Assembly: GCA_934541115.1 (NCBI GenBank)
Contig: CAKTDF010000019.1
Location: 1 to 44,664, forward strand
Length of the DNA stretch: 44,664 nucleotides
Source of the DNA: an uncultured Eubacteriales bacterium
Lineage (GTDB): Bacteria; Bacillota; Clostridia; Oscillospirales; Acutalibacteraceae
Direction of reading: 5' to 3'
Shown: positions 17,228 through 23,038 of the stretch, piece by piece
Numbering within the stretch: position 1 is the first letter of the stretch
Layout: each line of letters opens with the position of its first letter
Made by a program: the position numbers and the translations under genes
Notes under the pieces: model-generated
What the model was told of the DNA's origin: nothing
The model's input: only the letters and a program-made list of their open reading frames with translations
Database searches by the model: none

Positions 17228-17255
17228 ATTATACACCAAAACCGAACTTTTTCAA
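17228..17255 (-). promoter_or_regulatory. Promoter of the glycerophosphodiesterase gene
   Basis: On the minus strand TTGAAA (17250-17255), a 16-bp spacer, and TATAAT (17228-17233). This promoter decides the start codon of the downstream gene. Confidence 0.8.
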
Positions 17256-17315
17256 GAGAAAGAACGAAAATATCATTGTAATTTGCACAAATATATACTA
17301 ATATAAAAAGGGAGG

Positions 17316-17410
17316 CGATGATTATGGTTCAAGTTGCAGCGTACACAACCTCGGGTGGAAAAACGATTAACAGCGCGTATTCATCTGTGAAGAGTGTAAA
17401 AGTGAAATAA
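17316..17410 (+). pseudogene. C-terminal remnant of an LRR surface protein gene
   Basis: From 17324 a 28-codon frame ends GGKTINSAYSSVKSVKVK, nearly identical to the last residues of the large LRR protein ending at 25981 (GGKTINGAYSAVKSVKVK). The similarity begins around TTCAAG at 17327, where one G is missing relative to the intact gene, so the original frame was broken. GGGAGG precedes the in-frame ATG and TTGTAA/TAATAT upstream could be a promoter, so expression as a short peptide cannot be excluded. The simplest reading is a leftover from a deleted LRR gene. The rest of the 17179-17535 gap holds only terminators and promoters. Confidence 0.75.
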
Positions 17411-17419
17411 CAGAAAAAC

Positions 17420-17456
17420 TACAGCCCGGAGATTGCACGTTTCCGGGGCTGTGTTC
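17420..17456 (+). terminator. Hairpin after the LRR remnant
   Basis: ACAGCC and GGA at 17420-17430 pair with TCC and GGGCTGT ending at 17452. It lies just past the remnant's stop codon, as expected for the original terminator of the lost gene. The T-run is poor. Confidence 0.5.
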
Positions 17457-17484
17457 ATCAGCTTTCAGACCGATAAAGAAAAGC

Positions 17485-17531
17485 AAAAATAAAAAAGCAA
17501 CCCCCGAAAGATTTTCTCTGCCTTTCGGGGG
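17485..17531 (-). terminator. Terminator of the XRE regulator gene
   Basis: CCCCCGAAAG (17501-17510) and CTTTCGGGGG (17522-17531) form a 10-bp stem. On the minus strand it is followed by TTGCTTTTTTATTTTTG. Confidence 0.85.
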
Positions 17532-17535
17532 ATTG

Positions 17536-17742
17536 TCATTTGTTTATTTCGGGGTTTTCTGTGCGCTCAAGGAGGTAGTCGATTGAAACGTTGAAATAAT
17601 CTGCAATTGCAATGAGGGTGCGATAGTCGGCTTCGTGTTCACCGTTTTCGTAGCGGCTGATGCTGTTTTGATTAAGCCCCAGATCCATTGCAAGCTTGAG
17701 CTGCGTAATACCTCTCTTTTTTCGTATTTCTTTCAATCTCAT
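17536..17742 (-). CDS. XRE-family transcriptional repressor
   Basis: A 68-residue single-domain helix-turn-helix protein of the Cro/C1 type. The HTH spans about residues 9-30 (TQLKLAMDLGLNQNSISRYE), followed by helices ending ADYFNVSIDYLLERTENP. There is no ligand or dimerisation domain beyond the fold itself. AAGGGG precedes the ATG at 17742. It is divergent from the LRR gene at 17853, and the shared 110-bp gap holds two copies of a near-palindrome overlapping the LRR promoter. It is therefore likely to repress the LRR gene and perhaps itself. Confidence 0.9.
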   Translation of the reverse strand: MRLKEIRKKRGITQLKLAMDLGLNQNSISRYENGEHEADYRTLIAIADYFNVSIDYLLERTENPEINK

Positions 17743-17755
17743 AATGTCACACCCC

Positions 17756-17784
17756 TTGACATTATTATCCCATATCGGTATAAT
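17756..17784 (+). promoter_or_regulatory. Consensus sigma-A promoter of the LRR1 gene
   Basis: Perfect TTGACA (17756-17761), 17-bp spacer, perfect TATAAT (17779-17784). A promoter of this strength normally needs repression, which fits the overlapping operators. Confidence 0.9.
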
Positions 17785-17807
17785 ATAAATATCCCGAATC
17801 GGTATAC
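17766..17807. promoter_or_regulatory. Twin operator repeats for the XRE repressor
   Basis: TATCCCATATCGGTATAA (17766-17783) and TATCCCGAATCGGTATAC (17790-17807) match at 15 of 18 positions, 24 bp apart in the same orientation. Each has imperfect dyad symmetry around the CCNNANCGG core. The first overlaps the spacer and -10 box of the LRR1 promoter and the second covers the expected start site. Confidence 0.7.
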
Positions 17808-17852
17808 TTTTGTGAATACCAACGGAGATTTTATAAGGAGATGGAAAATCAG

Positions 17853-19844
17853 ATGAAAGAAAATCGAACTAAGAAAATACTGTCGCTGTTTCTTGCGGCG
17901 GTAATGCTCATTGTTGGGCTGCCTGTGGTTGGTCTGACGTTTGAGGCGAGGGCGTATGACGGTACACAGTATGGCAGCACAGGCATATACTACGAAATCA
18001 GCAACGGCGAAGTTACTATTACCGATGCCGACGAAGATATCGAGACAGCGAACATACCGGGAAGTATACGCGGATACCCTGTGACGAGCATTGGTAGTGT
18101 TGCGTTCTTTGGTTGTACCTCTCTTACAAGCGTAACAATTCCGGATAGTGTAACAAGAATCGGCAGCTCTGTGTTCGGAAAATGCGCCGGACTGAAAAGT
18201 CTTTCAGTTGCCGAAGATAATAAAATATATCATAGTCAAAACAATTGCATAATTGAAACAAAGTCAAAAACATTGGTAGTCGGTTGCAAAAACAGTATAA
18301 TACCTACCGATGGTAGTGTGACGAGCATAGGCTATTATGCGTTTTCCGGTTGCACAGGACTTACGGGTATAACAATTCCGGACAGTGTGACGGTCATTGA
18401 CTATAGTGCGTTTGAAGGCTGTAGCGGACTGGCAAACGTAAAAATTCCAAACAGTGTGACGAGCATTGACACTAGTGCGTTCATCTATTGCTCTGGACTG
18501 CAAAGCCTTTCAGTTGCCGAAGGTAATAAAACATATCATAGTCAAAATAATTGCATAATTAAAACAAGATCAAAGATACTGGTGATTGGTTGCAAAAACA
18601 GTATAATACCTACTGATGGCAGCGTGACGAGGATTGGCGATTCTGCGTTTATAGGTTGCACTGGACTTACAAGCGCAACAATCCCAGACGGTATAACGAG
18701 CATCGGCAAGGGCGCGTTCTCCTGGTGTACCGGACTTACAAGCATAACAATCCCGGATAGCATAACGAGCATTGGCGACTCTGCGTTCTGGGGCTGCACC
18801 GGGCTGACAAGCATAACAATTCCGGATAGCGTGACGAGCATTGGTGAGTGTGCGTTTGGATACTATTATGATGAAGAAGATTATGAAGTTTACAGAATCG
18901 ATGGCTTCGTTGTCAAAGGCGTTAGAAATACAGCCGCTGAAACCTACGCAAATGAAAACGGCTTCAAGTTTGTTGCTCTTGATGGGGAGCAGGAGCACAA
19001 GCACAAGTACATTGAAGTTATTGTGGAAGAAGCAACCTGCACTGCCAAAGGAATAAATGGCTATATGTGCGAATGCGGAGAATATTATATTAAATTTATT
19101 CCCGCAACAGGACATAAGACCGTCACCGACAAAGCCATTGCCGCAACCTGCACAAAAAATGGTAAAACAGCAGGTTTGCACTGCTCAGTTTGCGGCGCCG
19201 TAATAAAAGCGCAGAAAACCGTTCCGGCTCTCGGTCACAAGTACAAAACCACAACGAAAAAAGCCACAACGTCAAAAGACGGAAAAGCAGTCACTGCCTG
19301 CACCGTGTGCAAAAAGGTTTCAAAAACCACGGTCATTTATAAGGCTTCATCGGTGAAGCTTTCCAAAACCTCCTACACCTATAACGGCAAAACTCAAAAG
19401 CCGAAAGTTGTCATAAAGAACAGCAAAGGCAAACTTCTCACCGAAGGCAAGGACTACACCGTGAAGTATCCGAAGGGGATGAAGAACCCCGGAACCTACA
19501 CCGTGACCGTTACCTTCAAAGGCAACTACAGCGGCAAAAAGACTCTGACGTTCACGATCGCTCCGAAGGCTCCCACACTGAAAGTCAAAGCCGGCACAAA
19601 AAAAGCCACACTTTCATGGAACAAGCAGACGGGTGCAACGGGATATAACGTCTATATGGCAACTTCAAAGAACGGAAAGTATAAGAAGATCGCCACCGTC
19701 AAAGTCGGCAGTAAAACAAGCTACACCGCCGCAAAGCTGACAAAGGGCAAGACAGTGTACTTCAAGGTCACTGCTTACACTGTGAGCGGAAAAACAACCG
19801 TCAACTCGGCATATTCAAAGGCGGTCGGCGCAAAGATAAAATAA
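17853..19844 (+). CDS. Secreted BspA-like leucine-rich repeat protein (LRR1)
   Basis: A 663-residue exported protein. A signal peptide covers about residues 1-30, followed by LRR_5 (BspA/TpLRR) repeats of the TGLTSITIPDSVTSIG type to about residue 340. Two Cys-containing modules (ATCT...C..CG...TGH) follow, then an Ig-like MBG module (LSKTSYTYNGKTQKPK onward) and a terminal fibronectin-III-like module. No LPXTG or SLH anchor is present. ATG at 17853 is preferred, since AAGGAG directly abuts an in-frame ATG at 17841. It is controlled by the promoter and operators at 17756-17807. Such proteins bind host or microbial surfaces; the ligand is unknown. It is paralogous to the gene at 23039. Confidence 0.9.
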   Translation: MKENRTKKILSLFLAAVMLIVGLPVVGLTFEARAYDGTQYGSTGIYYEISNGEVTITDADEDIETANIPGSIRGYPVTSIGSVAFFGCTSLTSVTIPDSVTRIGSSVFGKCAGLKSLSVAEDNKIYHSQNNCIIETKSKTLVVGCKNSIIPTDGSVTSIGYYAFSGCTGLTGITIPDSVTVIDYSAFEGCSGLANVKIPNSVTSIDTSAFIYCSGLQSLSVAEGNKTYHSQNNCIIKTRSKILVIGCKNSIIPTDGSVTRIGDSAFIGCTGLTSATIPDGITSIGKGAFSWCTGLTSITIPDSITSIGDSAFWGCTGLTSITIPDSVTSIGECAFGYYYDEEDYEVYRIDGFVVKGVRNTAAETYANENGFKFVALDGEQEHKHKYIEVIVEEATCTAKGINGYMCECGEYYIKFIPATGHKTVTDKAIAATCTKNGKTAGLHCSVCGAVIKAQKTVPALGHKYKTTTKKATTSKDGKAVTACTVCKKVSKTTVIYKASSVKLSKTSYTYNGKTQKPKVVIKNSKGKLLTEGKDYTVKYPKGMKNPGTYTVTVTFKGNYSGKKTLTFTIAPKAPTLKVKAGTKKATLSWNKQTGATGYNVYMATSKNGKYKKIATVKVGSKTSYTAAKLTKGKTVYFKVTAYTVSGKTTVNSAYSKAVGAKIK

Positions 19845-19847
19845 AAG

Positions 19848-19898
19848 AAAAAGCTCCCTCCTGCCTGCTTTTCGGGCAAGAGGGAACGCTTTTTTTAT
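19848..19898. terminator. Bidirectional terminator between LRR1 and sigF
   Basis: AAAGCTCCCTC and TGCC pair with GGGCA and GAGGGAACGCTTT around TGCTTTTC. A T-run follows on both strands, serving LRR1 (plus) and the spoIIA operon (minus). Confidence 0.85.
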
Positions 19899-19919
19899 TA
19901 CGGATTTCTGATGCTGCGG

Positions 19920-20630
19920 TCAGCCCAACAGGCTTTCTCTCATTTTTATAAGCAGAGCTTTCTCGCGCCGGGATACCTGAACCTGCGACATTCCGAGCCG
20001 CTCTGCCGTTTTGACCTGCGTCATACCTTCAAAGTACCGCAGCTCAATGAGCTTTCTGTCTCTTTCCTCAAGGAGAGAGACCACCTTTTTGAGCGCAAGC
20101 TTTTCAGAAAGAGCCTCCTGCGGTGCCTCGGTTGGAATATCAAGCTGCCGAGATGTGCTTTCGTCCTGCGCAGTCAAAGAGATGACGGGCATTGAAACCG
20201 TCAGCAGTTCCGCCGCCTCCGATGCAGAAACACCGAGCCTTTCTGCAAGCTCGCCGATCGTCGGCTCGCGCGACAGTTCATTTTCAAGCTCCTGCTTTGC
20301 CTTGAGCGCGGCACGTGAGCGCTCTTTGAGCGTTCTGCTGACCTTCACCGTTCCGCCGTCACGAAAAATGCGCCGTATCTCGCCCAAAATCACCGGAACG
20401 GCATAGGTTGAAAAAGCAAAGCCGCGGCTTTCGTCAAAATTGTCCGCCGCCTTGCAAAGACCTACGCAGCCCGCCTGAAAAAGGTCCTCATATTCCGCGC
20501 CCCGTGAACGGAATTTGTTTGCACAGGCGTGAACAAGACCGAGGTTCTGTTTAATCAGACTGTTCCTTTTTTCTTTTGAGTTTTCCAAACGACCCTCTCC
20601 AAACTTGCTGCTTTGCTTTTTTGCGCTCAC
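19920..20630 (-). CDS. sigF: Sporulation sigma factor SigF
   Basis: Forespore-specific sigma-70 family factor, 236 residues. Region 2 is visible in EYEDLFQAGCVGLCKAADNF and RGFAFSTYAVPVILGEIRR, and region 4 in the C-terminal TQVKTAERLGMSQVQVSRRE. It is identified as SigF rather than SigG by its position third in the spoIIAA-spoIIAB-sigF operon. It starts with GTG at 20630, overlapping the spoIIAB stop by 4 nt (GTGA), which implies translational coupling. It is held inactive by SpoIIAB until SpoIIAA releases it after asymmetric division. Confidence 0.96.
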   Translation of the reverse strand: MSAKKQSSKFGEGRLENSKEKRNSLIKQNLGLVHACANKFRSRGAEYEDLFQAGCVGLCKAADNFDESRGFAFSTYAVPVILGEIRRIFRDGGTVKVSRTLKERSRAALKAKQELENELSREPTIGELAERLGVSASEAAELLTVSMPVISLTAQDESTSRQLDIPTEAPQEALSEKLALKKVVSLLEERDRKLIELRYFEGMTQVKTAERLGMSQVQVSRREKALLIKMRESLLG

Positions 20631-21064
20631 TTTGTCTCTTTGCCCAAAATGTGCTTTTCAAGAGTAACCGTTGTTCCGCAGCCGGGCTTTGAGCGCACTC
20701 TGACCTTATCCATAAAGCTTTCCATAACAGCAAAACCGAGACCGGCACGTTCTCCTCCGAGAGTTGTAAAGAGCGGCTGCATTGCCTGCTCAATATCTTC
20801 AATGCCGACTCCCCTGTCACGAATCCTTATTCTTATGACATTATTGTCCGTAACAGCCGCAGTTATGTAAATTTTTCCCATTTTTTCTCTGTAGCCGTGA
20901 ACTATGGCGTTTGTCACGGCTTCGCTGACAGCGGTTTTGATGTCAGACAGCTCCTCAACCGTTGGATCGAGCGCGGCGGCAAAAGCCGAAACAGTAACAC
21001 GCGAAAAGCTCTCGTTGACGCTGCGGCTGTCAAAGTTCAGCTTCATTTCATTGATTATCTTCAT
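20627..21064 (-). CDS. spoIIAB: Anti-sigma-F factor / serine kinase SpoIIAB
   Basis: GHKL-fold kinase of 145 residues that binds SigF and phosphorylates SpoIIAA. The N box is EAVTNAIVHGY with Asn52, the G1 box DRGVGI with Asp83, and the G2 region GGERAGLGFAVM. ATG at 21064 is chosen because AGGAGG lies just upstream and the product then matches family length; an in-frame ATG at 21106 would overlap spoIIAA. One base separates it from the spoIIAA stop. Confidence 0.96.
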   Translation of the reverse strand: MKIINEMKLNFDSRSVNESFSRVTVSAFAAALDPTVEELSDIKTAVSEAVTNAIVHGYREKMGKIYITAAVTDNNVIRIRIRDRGVGIEDIEQAMQPLFTTLGGERAGLGFAVMESFMDKVRVRSKPGCGTTVTLEKHILGKETK

Positions 21065-21065
21065 T

Positions 21066-21386
21066 TCAAACGACCTCCTTTTGCCTGAGTTCTCCGAGCC
21101 GTTCAAGCCCGGCGAGCTTCATCACCTTGTATGCAGAGGGAGAGAGATTTTGAACGCTTATTCTTCCTCCTACCGTTTTCATCAGCTTGTATCGCCCCAT
21201 AACCAGCCCGATTCCTGAGCTGTCCATAAAGCTGACCGCTCCAAAGTCAAGAACAAGTGTTTTGGGGCGTTTGTGAATAATTGCGTCGTCAATGCTCAAA
21301 CGGATAATGCTTGCGCTGTGGTGATCGATCTCTCCGTCAAGGCGAACGCGTATTTCGTTTTTCATATACTCAATTTTGGCGGACAT
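21066..21386 (-). CDS. spoIIAA: Anti-sigma-F factor antagonist SpoIIAA
   Basis: STAS-domain protein of 106 residues. The regulatory phosphoserine is Ser57 in FMDSSGIGL. Dephosphorylated SpoIIAA frees SigF from SpoIIAB. The ATG at 21386 is preceded by AGAAAGGAAGG, giving the usual family N-terminus; the frame is open further upstream without a ribosome site. It is first in the operon. A sigma-H type promoter would be expected in 21387-21490, but none was clearly recognised. Confidence 0.95.
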   Translation of the reverse strand: MSAKIEYMKNEIRVRLDGEIDHHSASIIRLSIDDAIIHKRPKTLVLDFGAVSFMDSSGIGLVMGRYKLMKTVGGRISVQNLSPSAYKVMKLAGLERLGELRQKEVV

Positions 21387-21479
21387 ATGAGCCTTCCTTT
21401 CTTTAGGCAGCCGACGGGTACAAGCCTTGGCAAAAAACTTTTTCCGTCGCTTGCAATCTGAGCTTATCATCGGCTGCTT

Positions 21480-21521
21480 ATAAAATAAAAACAGCTTTAC
21501 CACGGACAACTATGGTAAAGC
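21480..21521 (-). terminator. Terminator of the gene at 21567
   Basis: GCTTTACCA (21494-21502) pairs with TGGTAAAGC (21513-21521). On the minus strand TGTTTTTATTTTAT follows. It isolates the upstream gene from the spoIIA operon. Confidence 0.75.
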
Positions 21522-21566
21522 ATTGAAAGCAAATAATTTGGCGAAGAGCGTCAAAAGGCTCAATTT

Positions 21567-22343
21567 TTATCCGCAGGCACACATTTTATCATACCCGAGG
21601 CGCCCAAGCTCATCTGCACCGCAAAGCTCATAAAGCGCACCGGCAAAAAACAGCTCGTCTGCGTCCTCCGGCAAAAGGGAGGAGTATTTTTCCGGCAGAG
21701 TGAACCCCTCACCAACGATTACAACAGCATTTTCAAGCCGCTTTTTCTCGTTTGTAAACAGCACCCCCGAAAAATCAAGCGGAATCGGCAAAATGCTGTC
21801 TGAGATTATAAAGGTACTGTTTTCCTCGTCCTTTTGAAGCTTTGAAGAAATAAGCAGCGACACGCCGTACTTTCCGAGTAATTCGGCAGCGAGCTTTTCA
21901 TACGGTGCAAAGCAGCTTGTTACAACGTTCAGCCGGGCGGCAAAAAACACCAGCTCTTCAAAAAGATCAACGAGATAAGCCCCGTCGTCAATGAGCGTTA
22001 TGCTGACCTTTCGCGGGTCGAGCATCATTTTTTCAATCGTTTTGACGGCGCTGTTAAAAAGCAGCCGTTTTAAAAAAACAGTCGGCTTGAAAGGCAGAAT
22101 TTTTGAAGTATCGTCTGTCTTTGCCCAAAAAGGCAGCAGCGAGCGTGCACACAAAACGCCTGCAGCGTCAGCCGCCGCATTCCACGGGTACCCTCCGCGA
22201 TACTCTCTTGCACGCACCACGTAAAACGGCAGAGCGTACGGAACCTCAATTTTTGTTTTTTGTATCTGCGGCGGTTTGAAATAATCGTGCAATCTTTCAA
22301 AAAAGCGTTCGCTTTCGTTTTCTCTTTCAAATGCAACAAACAT
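21567..22343 (-). CDS. Uncharacterised protein upstream of spoIIA
   Basis: A 258-residue protein with no recognised family. It is soluble-looking, with acidic and aromatic-rich stretches, alternating hydrophobic strands in the second half (for example SITLIDDGAYLVDLF and ENAVVIVGEGFTLP), and three Cys near or at the end. ATG at 22343 is chosen because GGAGAC lies 8 nt upstream; a long open extension to 22685 on the same strand has no start support. It lies immediately upstream of the spoIIA operon but is separated by a terminator, so a sporulation role is only a guess from position. Confidence 0.7.
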   Translation of the reverse strand: MFVAFERENESERFFERLHDYFKPPQIQKTKIEVPYALPFYVVRAREYRGGYPWNAAADAAGVLCARSLLPFWAKTDDTSKILPFKPTVFLKRLLFNSAVKTIEKMMLDPRKVSITLIDDGAYLVDLFEELVFFAARLNVVTSCFAPYEKLAAELLGKYGVSLLISSKLQKDEENSTFIISDSILPIPLDFSGVLFTNEKKRLENAVVIVGEGFTLPEKYSSLLPEDADELFFAGALYELCGADELGRLGYDKMCACG

Positions 22344-22446
22344 TTTTGCCGTCTCCTTTTTGTTTATATTTGAATATATGCCCGTCCGCAAAAATGTAGA
22401 CCGACAGTCCGGTAACTGCCGACAGCAAAAAAGTTTTTCATTTGTA

Positions 22447-22475
22447 TTGAAAAATCGGCAAAGCAGGAATATAAT
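22447..22475 (+). promoter_or_regulatory. Promoter of the chagasin-like gene
   Basis: TTGAAA (22447-22452), 17-bp spacer, TATAAT (22470-22475), about 35 bp before the GTG start. Confidence 0.8.
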
Positions 22476-22509
22476 GGAATTGGCAATAAATCGTGAAAGG
22501 ATGATATAA

Positions 22510-22917
22510 GTGTCAGCATATTTCAGAAGAATTTTCGCGGTACTCATAGCCGTTTTCACGGCGATAGGTTCGTTCTTTACCGGCATCGGCAACGCGGCAA
22601 AGCATGACTTTACGCTTGAATTGTCAAGCAACCCATCAACCGGCTGTTCGTGGGAGGTTTCGATTGACAATGAAAACGCCGTCAAGTTTTCCGGCAGCAG
22701 ATATAAGGCTGATTTGAACCTTGAGGGTGCCTCCGGAAAAGGCGGAACGGAGTATTTCTACTTTGACGCAGCGGAAGACGGAAAAGCCACAGTCACCCTG
22801 ACCTACGGTCATCAGTGGGAAGATGACGGAATATTCCGCACCGTTGTTGTTGAGCTTGAAAGCGCAAATTCAAAGCTTACCGTTCTGAACATCAGCGATT
22901 CCGATGGTATTCTTTGA
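22510..22917 (+). CDS. Exported chagasin-type (I42) cysteine protease inhibitor
   Basis: A 135-residue protein with an N-terminal signal or anchor segment (about 8-30) and a chagasin/amoebiasin immunoglobulin-like domain. Two of the three inhibitory loops are clear: NPSTG (41-45) and GKGGTEYF (76-83). The third, normally RPW, is replaced by a loop around Trp103. A Cys at position 46 takes the usual Tyr place in NPSTGY. The GTG start at 22510 has AAAGGATGAT upstream. It has its own promoter and terminator. It probably inhibits papain-like proteases in the envelope or outside; targets are unknown. Confidence 0.8.
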   Translation: MSAYFRRIFAVLIAVFTAIGSFFTGIGNAAKHDFTLELSSNPSTGCSWEVSIDNENAVKFSGSRYKADLNLEGASGKGGTEYFYFDAAEDGKATVTLTYGHQWEDDGIFRTVVVELESANSKLTVLNISDSDGIL

Positions 22918-22934
22918 GAACATGAAAAACGCAG

Positions 22935-22968
22935 CGGGAGTCGTCCTTGACGGCTCCCGTTTTTTCTT
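22935..22968 (+). terminator. Terminator after the chagasin-like gene
   Basis: CGGGAGTCGTC pairs with GACGGCTCCCG (22935-22959, one mismatch), followed by TTTTTTCTTTTTG. Confidence 0.85.
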
Positions 22969-22972
22969 TTTG

Positions 22973-23001
22973 TTGACATTGGTATTTCGAAGTGGTAATA
23001 T
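22973..23001 (+). promoter_or_regulatory. Promoter of the LRR2 gene
   Basis: TTGACA (22973-22978), 17-bp spacer, TAATAT (22996-23001). The twin operator of LRR1 is not repeated here. Confidence 0.75.
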
Positions 23002-23038
23002 GTGTTTGGAAATATTTTGAAAAACGGAGGAAAAGAAA

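Noticed and set aside
21387..21490. Sigma-H promoter expected for the spoIIA operon
   Set aside because: Searched by eye for an AGGA/GAAT pair at suitable spacing on the minus strand; none was convincing, so none is annotated.
22344..22685. N-terminal extension of the uncharacterised protein at 21567-22343
   Set aside because: The extension is antisense to the promoter and signal sequence of the chagasin gene and lacks a ribosome site, while ATG 22343 has a good one.
22973..23001. Possible XRE operator at the LRR2 promoter
   Set aside because: GGTATTTCGAAGTGGTA resembles the LRR1 operators only loosely and lacks the CCC/CGG core arrangement.
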